Part shown: in pieces, positions 46,273-57,190 of the stretch | How the letters are laid out: each line of letters begins with the position of its first letter | Position numbering within the stretch: position 1 is the first letter of the stretch | Assembly: GCA_002221725.1 (NCBI GenBank) | Contig: NJFT01000248.1 | Span: forward strand, 1 to 57,281 | Direction of reading: 5' to 3' | DNA: 57,281 nucleotides | Source: Scedosporium boydii | Lineage: Eukaryota > Ascomycota > Sordariomycetes > Microascales > Microascaceae | The notes under the pieces: model-generated | The model's database searches: none | What the model was told of the DNA's origin: nothing | What the model saw: the letters and a program-made list of their open reading frames with translations, nothing else | Made by a program: the position numbers and the translations under genes

Positions 46273-47165
46273 GGAATAGGATTAGCTATGAGTTATGGGA
46301 AGGGAAGAGAAGCCGAGTTGCCGCGATGGGATATTACATCGCCGGCAGAGACGAGGGTTCTAGGAAGTAGTGAGCCAATTGAGCGACATTGAATTTATCG
46401 GTGCTTCTTACTAGATTACTTGTCTGAGTGAGAAGTATCTGGACTGGGCTTGATCATCAGAACCTCTCAGGTCTGGTCCTGGTCTTAATCTTAGGAGCAG
46501 GTTAATAATGCATTGCCTGCATCTCCGCGACGTCACTGGGCAGCCACCCAATCCCACTTTTCTCTTGCGCATTGGTTCGTCGTCTTGGTATATTGAATTA
46601 ATCCCAATCGTAGTTACCATCACCGATTTAAATACTGGCATTGCTCTTTTCTTCGATTCGATTGATCTGGGTGTAGCTTGTTGGATTGGCTGATGGATCT
46701 TTTGAGGTACTGAGGTACCTGCCCCTGCCGCCGCAGCAGGGTTTGGTACTTCGTACCTCGACCCGGTTTGACGGTTAGACAAGTTACGAGTTATGAGTTA
46801 CTGCCAAACGAAGCAACTCCAACTCCAACGACACACGGCTCACGGCTCGCTGCTCGCCTCCACCTCGTTGATGAATCGCATTCCTTCGGTGCATACTCTT
46901 ATTCACGTACCAGTTTCTTTACCCCTTCCTTTCTCCCCGTCATGCTCTCATGACCACCGACATACCAAACCCCGACTCCCCAGCTCGAGCACCAATGCTG
47001 CCCTGACCAAATCCCACGCACGCAGCTCCCCCCCGCCCCACTCTCGACTCCTCCTCCGGCTGAATACCACCGCCCTCGATCCCAACGAGCTGCCTCCTCG
47101 CATACTTATACAATACTGTTATTTGAAGTCGCGCCTGGCGCGTGGCTGTATTCCTTACTCTCGCC

Positions 47166-50100
47166 ATGGCTACTAAGAAAAGCCGTCAGCGCATAAGCTA
47201 CAGTGAGTAGAGGCCACTTTCAAATAAGCACGCACTCTTTCTTGGTCTCGTAGCCTTACTTCCTCTACAACTCTATGCCGGGGAAGCGATTGTAGTCTAT
47301 AGAGCCCCATACACTTTTCTGTGTCGCGGCGTCTTACTGCTCCTTTGTTAGGCTAACACCTGTTTCTCACGTAGTTATCGAATCTCCCAAGGCATCGGCC
47401 GGTCATAAGCTCGGTGTCAACGGCCTTGCGGTCGACCCGGACAATGCTATTCTGTAGGCGTCTACCCTCGCAGTTCATGCCCCTGCTTTTTTGTTCTTTC
47501 CCTTTACAGGAACCGGACAACCTAACAAGCAATAACTCCGTAACAGGTACTCCGGCGGAAGAGACGGCGTCATTTGCGCCTGGGATCTCAATCTCGACCT
47601 TAAGACCCCCCGCACATCCTCTGTCGTCGACCGACCGAATGGACAAAAGAAGTCCTCCCCCACCACCTTCCGCTCCCAAGCAATCGCCCATATGGGCTGG
47701 ATCAACGACATCGTCCTCGCACAGAACAACACAGCCCTAGTATCGGGCTCGTCCGACCTGACCGTCAAGGTGTGGAGACCACACTCGCAAGAACAAGATA
47801 TACCCCAGACCATTGGCGAGCACGCCGACTACGTCAAGGTTGTGGCTGTTCCTCCTGCCGACATTGGCGCACCGTGGGTGGCATCGGGCGGTCTGGACAG
47901 GCGAATTAATCTCTGGGATCTCAACGGGGGCGGCAAGGTTCTCTCTATTGACTGCAGCGGCGAGGAGAACACGGAGAAGGGTTCGGTGTATGCTCTCTGC
48001 GCTGGTCGGAATCTTATTGCGAACGGGGGCCCGGAGTCTATCGTGAGATTATGGGACCCGAAGTCGGGCAAACCTGTGACCAAGTTCGTTGGCCATACCG
48101 CGAACATTAGGTCCATCCTTATCAACGATGCCGGAGACCTCCTCCTTACTGGAAGCTCTGATCAGACTATCAAGTTATGGAGTGTGACGGCGGGTCGATG
48201 CATGTACACCTTCACTATGCATAACGAGAGCGTATGGTCTCTGTTCTCAGAGTCTCCTGATCTTGGAGTATTTTATAGCAGTGACAGGTCCGGGTTAGTT
48301 GTCAAGACTGACGTTAGAGGGTCTCTCGACCACATGGATGACGGCCTTAGCCTTGCCGTCGCGAAGGAGACCGACAGCGTACACAAGATCGTCACCTGCC
48401 AAGATCACATCTGGACGGCCACACCCAGCTCTTCCATCAACAGATGGGCCAGTGTGCCGACCGGAGCCGATATACAACTACCCGAGATGTATCGCCATCA
48501 CAGAGCCTCGTCGACGGCGTCTCGCTCGGCTGCGCAGTCGCCCTTCTCAGCTAGCGGTCCAGCAACGGGACGTGCGCCGCCGCCGAAAGAAATATCTCCC
48601 AAGAGCATTCTTCGCATTTCTAACACGGCATATTTTCCGCCGCAGCTGTCGAGGGACGAGGGAGGGTCTTTGGTGGCGCTTGAGCAGGAAGTTGAGCCTA
48701 TCCATGAGCTTCCTGAGGAGACTATTGAGGGCCAGTTTGGTTTACTTAAGTATAAACTGTTGCACGATAGGCGGCGAGTGCTCACGGTTGATACTGCGGG
48801 TGAAGTAGTGCTATGGGATCTTATTCAGGTTTGTTCCCTCTAATCCCCTTCACAGAATCTAGAGCGTTTCTAGCCTGGCTGAGCACTCGCTAACGTTTAA
48901 CAGTGCAAACCGATCCAGAGCTTTGGCAAACGACATTTGGAGGACGTGGAGCCAGAGGTCAACCAAGTCGAAGCGGTTGCTCCCTGGTGTTCAATTGACA
49001 CCAGTTCTGGCAGTATTACAGTCACGCTCGACCCTTTCAATTGCTTCGATGCGGAGGTATATGCCGATGAGCTTACTCTCGACAACGCAGCAGATTTCCG
49101 TGAGGACCAGAGAAGTAAGAAATGAATCCCCGGCGATCGAAGGATATTCCAGAAGTGCTAACCTACTCCATCAACTCAGTCAACCTTGGTAAATGGATCC
49201 TACGGTATCTGTTTGATGGGGCGATAGATGAAGAGGTCAAGCGAGATGTGGTCTACCGACGGAATATTAACTCAGCCATCGAGAAGCGACTGGCAAGCAC
49301 GCACGCAGGCCCTCCCCTCTCCATTTCATTGCCCGAGAGAGGAATCGGCGGCTTCGCGCAGATGAGTAGCCTGGCAACACCTCGCCCATCCGCAGGCAAT
49401 TTTCCACTTCAGACGCCCGGGCTCCATATCGGGCTTGCCACTCCCCATCCCGGTTATGGCGATGGAGCGGCGCCTCCGTCTACGGTCCCCGAGTCGCAAG
49501 CGGTTGGTCGTATGTCAGTAGAGAAGGAGGATTACTTTACCGGCGGGATATCACCTGTAGACGGCGGTGCGTTGAAGCTCACGACGACCAATCCGGCCGC
49601 CCTGACGACGACGACGACGGATGGAGCAGCAGCAGATGCCAAGGTGGCCGACGCCGACAAGGATAAGGATAAGGATAAAGACAAGGACAAGGCCGACAAC
49701 GGCGCAACAAAGCCGCCCAGTACACCTTTTGGCAAGAAGTTCCGCATGGGGATGTCGTTCACCAAGAAGTCTAGGTCGGCCTCTACGACAGCCGAGAAAC
49801 CCGTCGTCACGGAAGACAGGCCCGTCGACGAGTCGGAAGATTCCCTCAACTTGCACGAGAAGGAAGTCGACGACAGCTTCTTCGGCGTCGTCCAGCGCAT
49901 CCGAAACGAATACGACAAGCAACTGGCCGCAAATCCTGACATCCCCCTCGAGAGCCGCATCACGCCTGCCCTCCCCAGTGACACGCCCCACCTCAACCTC
50001 CCCAAGGAAACCAAAGTGATCATCAAGGAAGAAACGAGCGGCGAGAGCTCCAACATTTACATCGGCACGATTGACACGATCGGTCGCGACACGGACGTCA

Positions 50101-50635
50101 TCGAGCAAAAGGGCGCTATGTGGCTCGGGGAGCTGCTCCTGCAGAACCGCATGCCCTTCAAGGAGCCCGTCAAGGTCTCGTTCGTGCTGCTACCCTACAA
50201 AGATGAGCTGCCGCAGCTGCCGAGTACGGATAATAATAATCGGTTGAATGCGAATCGGATGTTGAGGGTGCGGAAGATTTTGGCGTACGTTGCGGAGAAG
50301 ATTGATCCGGATTGGGAGAATGGGGAGGGGGCGAGTCCGGATGCTATGGAGCCGGAGGAGTATCTTGAGCTATACTGCAATGATCAGGTAAGATTGGGAA
50401 TCAACGAAACGTCTTGTTCAATTTTGCTAACGTCGTGGACTCGTAGATACTGCCTCATACAATGAGCTTGGCAACATTGCGGGCTCATCTCTGGAAGGGC
50501 GGCACTGACGTTGTGCTGCATTATCGAGCCAACGGACGCAAAGTTATTCGTTTGCGAACGCCGGTTAACACTGCCGAAGGTGACGGTGGGCAGGGAGAGA
50601 CTGCGGCGGAGGAGACTAATGCTACTACTTCTTGA
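47166..50635 (+). CDS. WDR48/UAF1-like WD40 protein
   Basis: Six exons, join(47166..47202, 47375..47453, 47547..48828, 48904..49114, 49180..50387, 50447..50635), 1001 aa. N-terminal WD40 repeats form a propeller: [65 protein letters not shown], and a late EVVLWDLIQ. After exon 4 comes the WDR48-type C-terminal region, with [13 protein letters not shown] and, in the last exons, [20 protein letters not shown]. The insert has a repeated Asp-Lys stretch at about 700. WDR48/UAF1 (fission yeast Bun107, budding yeast Duf1) binds and activates USP-type deubiquitinases. The partner enzyme is not in this window. Short first exons plus an 18-codon upstream ORF at 46950-47006 could affect translation. 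Confidence 0.92.
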
Positions 50636-50977
50636 ATGGTACTTTGGAATGGTGGTTACCCTTTGGATGTTTCTTATGAGTAAACCCCCTCGACTAGCGA
50701 AGTTTTGCATACGTTCTAGGGTTAAGCGTTGTGGTATTCCAAAGTTTTATTTTATTTTTCTCACGATCTTAATCCAGTAGCACATGGCGCATGCATATGC
50801 GAATATGTCCAGATCAGTCCTGAACCAGATATCGTGATGCCGTCTCATCTATGTCCCCAATGCTCTGACAAGGTCTCTAGGATGTCTATATGCCCCCGTA
50901 ACCACGCTCAGATAATAATACAAGTATATAGCACAGAAATATGCATCAGTAGATGTTGCCTTTCCGCGTCTTTAGAT
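50636..50977. other. Convergent 3' region between WDR48-like and PET8 genes
   Basis: No gene seen in these 342 bp. They should hold both 3' untranslated regions. Confidence 0.5.
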
Positions 50978-51862
50978 TCACGCAGCCGCCTGCATGCTCA
51001 TCAACGTATTAACAGCCCACTGGTAACTCCCCAAGAAGATAGCGCCCCCAGCACTAATCCACATCATCCTCGGCCCAATCCCCGAAAACAGCACTCGCGG
51101 CCCCTCATCTCGCAAAATCCCCCTAAAAATAGACGCCACAGACCTACTCCTCTTCGAAAGCATAACCCTCGTCTTCAGCACGTCCAACGGCGTAGTCAAC
51201 CCCGCCGCCACACCACCGGCCAAGCTCCCGTACAAGGCGCTTTCCGCAGCGCCGACGTCGAGCTCCACGCCGCCCTTCTCCAAGGCTCCCGGGTTATTCC
51301 TTCGTATCCTCGCGCGTCCCCAGCCCTTGAGGGCTTCCCATAGCGGGAACTGTATAACGGTGAAGGGAATCTCCCTGAAAATGGTGATGCCCCAGCCACG
51401 GTATAACTCCCTCCCCAGGCCGAACAGGCCGACTTCTTTCCTCCGCCGAAGGATGTCGGTTAACGCTGCCGCCGACGAGTGGAATTGTCCCGCTTGCGCG
51501 CGCTGCTTGATCACCTCCGTGGGCACCCTCACGGCGCAGGCTGCGACTTCGCCGAGGCTCGCGGCAACCATGTGGGTCAGGGGCGCGGAGAAGGTCGAGT
51601 CGGCGGAGAGGATCGGGAGAGTGGCGAAGAGGGATTTGGTGCCCTCGTAGGTGAGGAAGAAGAGGGAGGCGGAAGGGGCGGAGCCGACGAGGGCGGAGCC
51701 TACGCCTCGGTAGATTCCGGTGAAGCCGCCGGAGCGGAGGAAGCCGAGGGGGGATTGCAGGCGGGTTTTGAGGGTGTCGAGGGGGAAGAGGGAGAGGTCT
51801 GTCGTTGTGCCGGCTAGGGCGCCGGCGAGGAGGGCGGTTGTGAAGGGCGGTTGGGGAGCCAT
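50978..51862 (-). CDS. PET8: Mitochondrial S-adenosylmethionine carrier
   Basis: Single exon, 294 aa, start in GCCATGG-like context. Three mitochondrial-carrier repeats are visible by their signatures [10 protein letters not shown] (about 28-37), [10 protein letters not shown] in the second repeat, and PLDVLKTRV in the third. Six transmembrane helices are expected. The [17 protein letters not shown] opening, [17 protein letters not shown] and [15 protein letters not shown] are characteristic of the Pet8/Sam5 and SLC25A26 subfamily, which imports S-adenosylmethionine into the matrix in exchange for S-adenosylhomocysteine. A second-repeat P-T-E-V in place of P-x-D/E-x is usual for this subfamily. 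It shares a 465-bp divergent promoter region with the TilS-like gene. Confidence 0.92.
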   Translation of the reverse strand: MAPQPPFTTALLAGALAGTTTDLSLFPLDTLKTRLQSPLGFLRSGGFTGIYRGVGSALVGSAPSASLFFLTYEGTKSLFATLPILSADSTFSAPLTHMVAASLGEVAACAVRVPTEVIKQRAQAGQFHSSAAALTDILRRRKEVGLFGLGRELYRGWGITIFREIPFTVIQFPLWEALKGWGRARIRRNNPGALEKGGVELDVGAAESALYGSLAGGVAAGLTTPLDVLKTRVMLSKRSRSVASIFRGILRDEGPRVLFSGIGPRMMWISAGGAIFLGSYQWAVNTLMSMQAAA

Positions 51863-52327
51863 TGGAGGGGCGAGGGTTGGGCTCTTTTCCTCTAGATTGT
51901 AAGGAAGTGTGGAGAAGGACGGAGAGAGAAAGTGATGGGATTAAGGAGCGTGGGGGGCCGTTGGGGCCATGGAGTTGAGGAGGAGAGATCAATTGATTGA
52001 TAAGAGAGGTCGCGTGGGCTGGACTTATTTTTTTCTTAGCTCGGGGCAGAAATCGGAGCAGGAGGTTTTTTCTTCGGTGAAGGTAGCAATTGTGGATCAG
52101 TCTCGGTTAAAGATGGCCCAAGCTCCCTGGTGAACCCAGACTCGTTCCTGGCAGGTGAAGTACCTTTGTACAACTGCTTTGGTACTTCATCATACTCAAG
52201 CTAGTCCAACACGTGATTCGACATCAAGCAAACATCGACCTCGAATTCTCAAAGCTCAACTCTCAGAAGTCCGCCCAGACGAATTGACGCGTCCTCACCA
52301 AGGGCGAAGCTCGAAATATGGATGGCC
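51863..52327. promoter_or_regulatory. Shared divergent promoter region of PET8 and the TilS-like gene
   Basis: The 465 bp between the two start codons must hold both promoters. No TATA box or known operator is clear. A near match to the dispersed word (GTACTTCATCATAC) lies at about 52183-52196. Confidence 0.5.
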
Positions 52328-54468
52328 ATGAGGCCCATACCGCGCGTTTTCCATCATAGCGCCAAACCCGTCTCCGTACAGGAATTTGTCGACGCCCTCC
52401 GCGCAGCATGTCCCCCACGATATCCCAAGGCGCGGCATACCGGCCATCGCCGAATAGGTAGGTGAAAAAAGAAAGAAAAAAATGAAGCTCAGATTCCGAG
52501 AATGGTTCCTATCTTGCGAGGCTTAGAGTCTTAACTCCTTTTTTCTACTTAATAGGCGTCGCTACGAGTGGCGGTGTCGACTCAATGGCCCTCGCCTTCC
52601 TCTTCTCGGCCCTCCGACGACACGACCCGGACTTCATCATCGGCGATAACCCCTGCGGCGGCATCGACGCCTTCGTCATCGACCACAAGCTCCGCGATTC
52701 TAGCACCCAAGAATCACACGCCGTCTTACGCGAGCTCGAAAAGCTCCGCTACATCAAACCGCAGCGTCTCGCCCTCGATTGGGCGGAACTCCTCGGCTCT
52801 CCCGACATCGACCCGCGGACCCTCCCGAACCTTGAGACGGCGGCAAGGCGGGGGAGGTATAGGACTCTCGGGGGGATGTGCGTCAAGGAAGGGATTGATA
52901 ATCTTTTTCTGGCGCATCATGCGGATGATCAGCATGAGACGGTGCTTATGAGGTTGCTTGGCGGACATCCCGGGAGGGGATTGGTAGGGATTCGTTCGTC
53001 GGGCGATATTCCCGAGTGTAATGGAATATACCGCGTACATCAGAGCGGCTTTATCGACTTGATGAGGCGGAAGAAGCCGCCGTTGACGTACAAGTTGCGG
53101 AAGAAAGAGGTCCACGATTTGAGGAGGTCACTCTTGTCGGAGATTTCGTCTCATCTGAAGTTTGGCTTGGAACATACGCTGCAGCACCTTAACGTGAGGC
53201 TGGATTCCACACCGCCACCTTTGCCCGAAGACTACTTTTCGGAGGTGGGGGTGGCCGATGACTTCGCGACCCAGCATCAGATATCGCCGCGGGTGAAGCC
53301 CGATCTTCCGCAGCTCGATGTGGAGGATGGCGGTGTGCGCATATGCAGGCCGCTTTTGGACTTCGAAAAGGACAGACTCATCGCTACTTGTGAGCAGAAT
53401 GACGTCAAGTGGTTCGAGGACCACACGAATACGGACCCGACGCTGACGACTAGAAATGCCGTGCGGTACATGGTTCGGAACTTTGAGCTGCCCCAGGCAT
53501 TGCAGCGGCCGGCGATCCTGCAGATGGCGGGCAGGTTAAAGGAGGCGATTAGGGCGGATGAGGAGGAAGCGGACAAACTCTTCCGGAGGACGGAAATTGT
53601 CGACTTCAGGACCAACTCGGGGACTTTGATCGTCCAGCTTCCCGAAATCGAAGTGTCCCCTGGCGATGATCTGGAGACGAGGAGGACAGTTGCAGCGTTG
53701 CTGGCGAGGAGGCTCATCGAGGTGGCGACACCGGAGGAGCAGTTTCCCATGCTTCCTTCGCTCCGGGGCATCGTGTCGCGTCTTTTCCCCCAGCTTGCGA
53801 CGGAAGCTTTCCCCGCCGCGGATCCTCCGAAGCCGTTCAACATCGGCGGCGTGCTCTTCTCGCCGCTGCTAACCAACCCTCCCCCACCTCAGGACGACGG
53901 CGGTGACACAGCAGCAGCAGCAGCATCCTCAACAGCCCCCGCCCCCGCACCGCGTTGTTGGTTCATCTCCCGCGCCCCCTACAAGTCGACAGAACCCCTC
54001 CCCAGTCTCGAGTTCGTCCAACGCAAGGGTATGCCCCAGCGTGGTACCCTCGTCCGCTGCAAACCCGACTGGTCCTTCGTCACCAAAAAATGGCACCTCT
54101 GGGACGGCCGCTTCTGGATCCGTCCCCGCCTCCGCCTAGCGGGAACCTTCGCCATCGAACCCTTCCGCCCCTCGCACGCCAAGACGTTCCGCAACGCGTT
54201 GGAGCCCAAGGAGCGCGAGAGGCTCGAGGCCCTGTTGAGGACCTACGCGCCGGGGAAAGTGAGGTATACGCTCCCTGCGATATATTACAAGGGTTCGATC
54301 GATTGGGAGACGATGACGGCTAGGATAGGGGATGGGGAGACGTTGTTGGCTTTGCCGAGCTTGGGGGTGCAGTTACCTCGTTTGGGGGAGATTGTGGAGT
54401 ATCAGGTTAGGTATAAGAAGGTGGGGGATGATGTTTTGAGGAAGTGTGATATGTCCTTCGCGATGTGA
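52328..54468 (+). CDS. tRNA(Ile)-lysidine synthase-like PP-loop ATPase
   Basis: Two exons, join(52328..52457, 52556..54468), 680 aa; 98-nt intron (GTAGGT...AATAG). Splicing rebuilds the ATP-binding PP-loop GVATSGGVDSM (44-54). The family motif HHADDQHETVLMRLLGG follows at about 165-180; the residue after DDQ is His where Ala is usual. The start at 52328 is favoured by GCCATGA; an earlier ATG at 52318 is out of frame. The N-terminus (PIPRVFHHSAKP) is basic and could be a mitochondrial presequence, which fits a role in modifying mitochondrial tRNA-Ile(CAU) so that it reads AUA. The C-terminal ~300 residues are longer than bacterial TilS and contain an Ala/Pro/Asp-rich insert (about 490-515). 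Assignment to TilS rather than another PP-loop enzyme is likely but not certain. Confidence 0.85.
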
Positions 54469-54755
54469 GTCTTGCGGGCCGAAGGGGCTAGTGAAGACGA
54501 GTCAGAGGAGGAAGGATAAAGAAAAAAAGCGCATTGGATTTGGCGTTTAGAGGCGGCATTTTGTGTTCGCTCTCTCGATTAATTTCTGAATATTAAAAAG
54601 GAAAGGTATACAAAAGTCAAGATTAGAGTCGTACTCGATAATATCAAACAAATAACCCACCCATCTCATCAACCCATTGACATATTTCATCATAACGTTC
54701 CAATTTTTGCGTTTTACACAGCACATACCAAAAACCCTCCCACTTTCTTTTTCTT

Positions 54756-56314
54756 TCACTCCTGTCCGATGACAACCTTGATGTTGCCGGTGGTAGTCTC
54801 AGCGCTCAGCCGAGACTCTCCATCACCCTTATACCCCCTAATCGACCTAAAGGCGGACTTCTCCACCTTCTCACCTCCGTCCTGCCTCGTGCCGAGCTGG
54901 ACGTCCTTCCCACTAACAGAGATCCTTCCGGTGAGAGTACCCACAGCAAAAGTACCCTCCCAAGCATCAGGCAGACGAATCTCAACGTTCCCGCTCACAC
55001 CGCCATGGCCCGAGCGAAGAGCCCACTTCTTATCCGAATCACCCAGCCACACCGGCTCAAGGACCTCGATCCCGACATTTCCGGAGGTGACGTCGCTCTT
55101 GAGCCTACTGTAAACATGGTCCTCGTCTCCATGCTCGCCTTCGTCGGGACGGGAGAGAGAATCGAAAAGAACGGGCAAGAGAGTAGTGTCGACCCTTCCG
55201 CCGCCGACGGCCGAGATATCAGCGTAGGAGCCGAAAAGCAGAGCGGCGTCGATGTTGCCAGATACGGTGGAGACTTTGCGGACGTAGTCGGCCTTTGGGA
55301 GGTGGGCGGCGTCGCCGAGCGGGTCGTGCACTTTGAGGTTGCCCGAGACGGTGGAGACGGTCAGAGTTGCTTTGGGGATGTCGTCGCGTTGTTTTTCGGG
55401 GCGGTAGACGTCGATCTCGTTCCTGCCGGATGCTGAGAAGGATTCGAGGGTTTGGAGGAGGGGTAGGGAGCCGTGGATGTTGCCCGAGACGGTGGTGAGC
55501 GCTATCCTGTCTCCAGACTTGATGGCGTTCGGGGCTACGTCTAGGGACCCGACCACAGTGGTCAGGATAGTTTCCTCCGCCGTCAAGCCGAGGTTCTCCT
55601 CTAACGCGACATCCAGCGCCGTAACTTCAATCTTCAAGTTCCGCAACTCAGCATCAGAAGGAACGTGCAGCACAGCATGGATATCAACGCACGGCCGTGG
55701 CGGAGGCTCATCGAAGAAATCAACCGCCTCGACGCGAATGCGCAGATATTGCGTCTCGGCGTCCCACGAGGTATGCACGGGGATGTCTTCGTCGTTTACT
55801 TCGATCTTGACGTCGAGCTTGCCTTGCGGGCCAGAAGAGCGGACGACTTGCACGGAACCGGAGACGTGGGGGTCTCGGCGCCAGTGGCCGCGGCGCCGTC
55901 TGCCTTGGGACTGGTTGATGGAGAGGTCGTCCTCGGGCGAGAAGGATACGGGGTAGCTGTCGTCTAGGATGGTCTGGAAGGAGGTTCCGCAGATTGCATC
56001 CGGAGATTGAAGGCTCGGGGATTGAAGGTCGGAGGAGGTGCCGTGGCAGGGACGGCGCTTTGTCTGGTGTTAGTTTGCTGGAAAGCTTGGATTGTGGAAA
56101 AAGGGGGATGGGAATGGGGGGGAATAATACGTACAAATTTGGGAAGGACAGTCTTTCCGCCAAAGAAGGAAAAGAAGATAATGACGGGCAGCACGACCCA
56201 GAGGATGGCGCGATGGAAGCGGCGGGCATTGCACCGCTGCGGGGTGACCACGCTGTCCGTCGTGCTCTGGAACTTGGGGTCGAGGAGCCCTTGGGATTCT
56301 GGGGATTTGGCCAT
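54756..56314 (-). CDS. Single-pass membrane protein with SGN-repeat beta domain (DUF4097-like)
   Basis: Two exons, complement join(54756..56063, 56135..56314), 495 aa; 71-nt intron with donor GTACGT. Exon 1 has a short polar N-terminus, a basic patch (RRFHR) and one hydrophobic span (AILWVVLPVIIFFSFFGG, about 36-53), so the remainder is probably lumenal or extracellular. The rest is predicted beta-rich, with a recurrent motif: TTVSGNIHG, STVSGNLKV, STVSGNIDA, VTSGNVGI, GGVSGNVEI, TLTGRISVSG and ETTTGNIKV. This is the pattern of the DUF4097/DUF4098 adhesin-like fold. A basic RRRRGHWRR stretch follows the linker. The function is unknown. The 3' splice site could also lie 6 nt downstream (ACAAAG), removing two residues. 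Confidence 0.82.
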
Positions 56315-56683
56315 GGTTTGCTCAGCCGATGGTAAAACCAATTGCTTTTGATTAGATACAGCTGAGAAGCCTGGGCGCGGTGTGGGTTAATAGCCCCGAG
56401 GAATGCGCTTTTCAGGCCTCGCCCACGACGATGCGCGGCTCGTGATGGTGAATGCGAAATGGAAGTGGAAGGAACGAGTTTAAACTTGTTGGGTCCGTGA
56501 GTGAGCGGAGCAATTCAAACTCATTGACTCTTGTCGCCTCTAAATTCTCTTTTAAAAAGAAGAAAAGGAAAGAAATAAAAAGTATGGGAAGAAAAAAAAA
56601 TACAGGACTGACTTTCCCCTCCGGATAAAGCAGGAAACCCGGTCAGGTTATAATCTCTGTCCTTGTTGGTTGTGAAACCATCT

Positions 56684-56702
56684 ACACACACACACACACA
56701 CA
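56684..56702. repeat. AC dinucleotide microsatellite
   Basis: A run of about nine and a half AC units in non-coding sequence upstream of the SGN-repeat gene. Confidence 0.85.
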
Positions 56703-56936
56703 TTGACGTTGTCCCCCGCGTTTACAGTCTTTCGTATTTCGGGTTTGGAGACGTAAGACCGGGCAAGCATGAGAAATATCATATATGCAACATTTAAAAG
56801 GGAGACATCACCCTGCAGACTAGGCAGCAGAATAAAAACAGAAATGCAACTTCTCTTTCGCCATTTTCCCTCTTTTTTGGGCGGGAACTTTTGGATCGGG
56901 AGTTTGGGCGCTGCCCGTGCCGATGAATCAGAATGA

Positions 56937-57134
56937 TTATCAAGCAGACGGCGAACCGGATTCCGTCTTTGGGCCATTGGCGATTTAAATGGGGATGAAG
57001 CTCGCATCGACCGTATTCAATCAGTCGCCTTTCCTCGCGTCAGATATCCCCAGCATGACGTCGACCAGCCTCGACCGAGGAACACCGAAGATTGGATAGA
57101 CGATGAAGATGAGGATATCGAGATCGGAGCTTAA
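56937..57134 (+). other. Coding-like open stretch ending in TAA, possible terminal exon
   Basis: Sixty-five codons between an upstream TGA and TAA at 57132-57134. The translation reads plausibly (RLWAIGDLNGDEARIDRI, then RVRYPQHDVDQPRPRN) and ends in an acidic tail (DDEDEDIEIGA). A CAAG or GCAG acceptor lies near its start, but no upstream exon is visible in the short AT-rich region before it. It may be a relic or chance. Confidence 0.22.
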
Positions 57135-57190
57135 TAAATCCTCTCTCGAGCGGATAGCACGGATCTTTCGTTCCTACTGAGGATGGAGCC

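Larger units (their letters stand above)
1509..46755. repeat. Dispersed 9-mer TACTTCGTA / TACGAAGTA, 17 copies
   Basis: Exact copies start at 1509, 3011, 11067, 11775, 13292, 13889, 13919, 14541, 14688, 17019, 19280, 20512, 23183, 23234, 23241, 38279 and 46747; those at 11775, 13292, 19280, 20512 and 23183 read TACGAAGTA on the plus strand. Random expectation for a 9-mer on both strands of this window is about 0.44. None lies in a predicted coding exon. Several are extended to GTACTTCGTAC. The copies at 23234 and 23241 overlap in a 7-bp tandem, and a TACTCCGTA variant lies at 23026. Flanks beyond the word are unrelated, so these are not obviously ends of one longer transposon family. Confidence 0.85.
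45174..47165. other. Intergenic region with possible gene relic and MITE-like element
   Basis: No confident gene. It holds two abutting coding-like frames (45743-45955 and 45940-46122), an inverted-repeat element (46120-46272), a TACTTCGTA copy at 46747, and the leader of the WD40 gene. That leader contains a short upstream ORF of 18 codons at 46950-47006. Confidence 0.5.

Noticed and set aside
51294..51992. 232-residue minus-strand frame overlapping PET8
   Set aside because: Shifted frame of the carrier gene; Pro/Arg-rich translation typical of an alternative frame.
56648..57007. 119-residue minus-strand frame through the AC microsatellite
   Set aside because: Includes a Val-Cys run encoded by the microsatellite and no conserved feature; likely chance despite an ATG.
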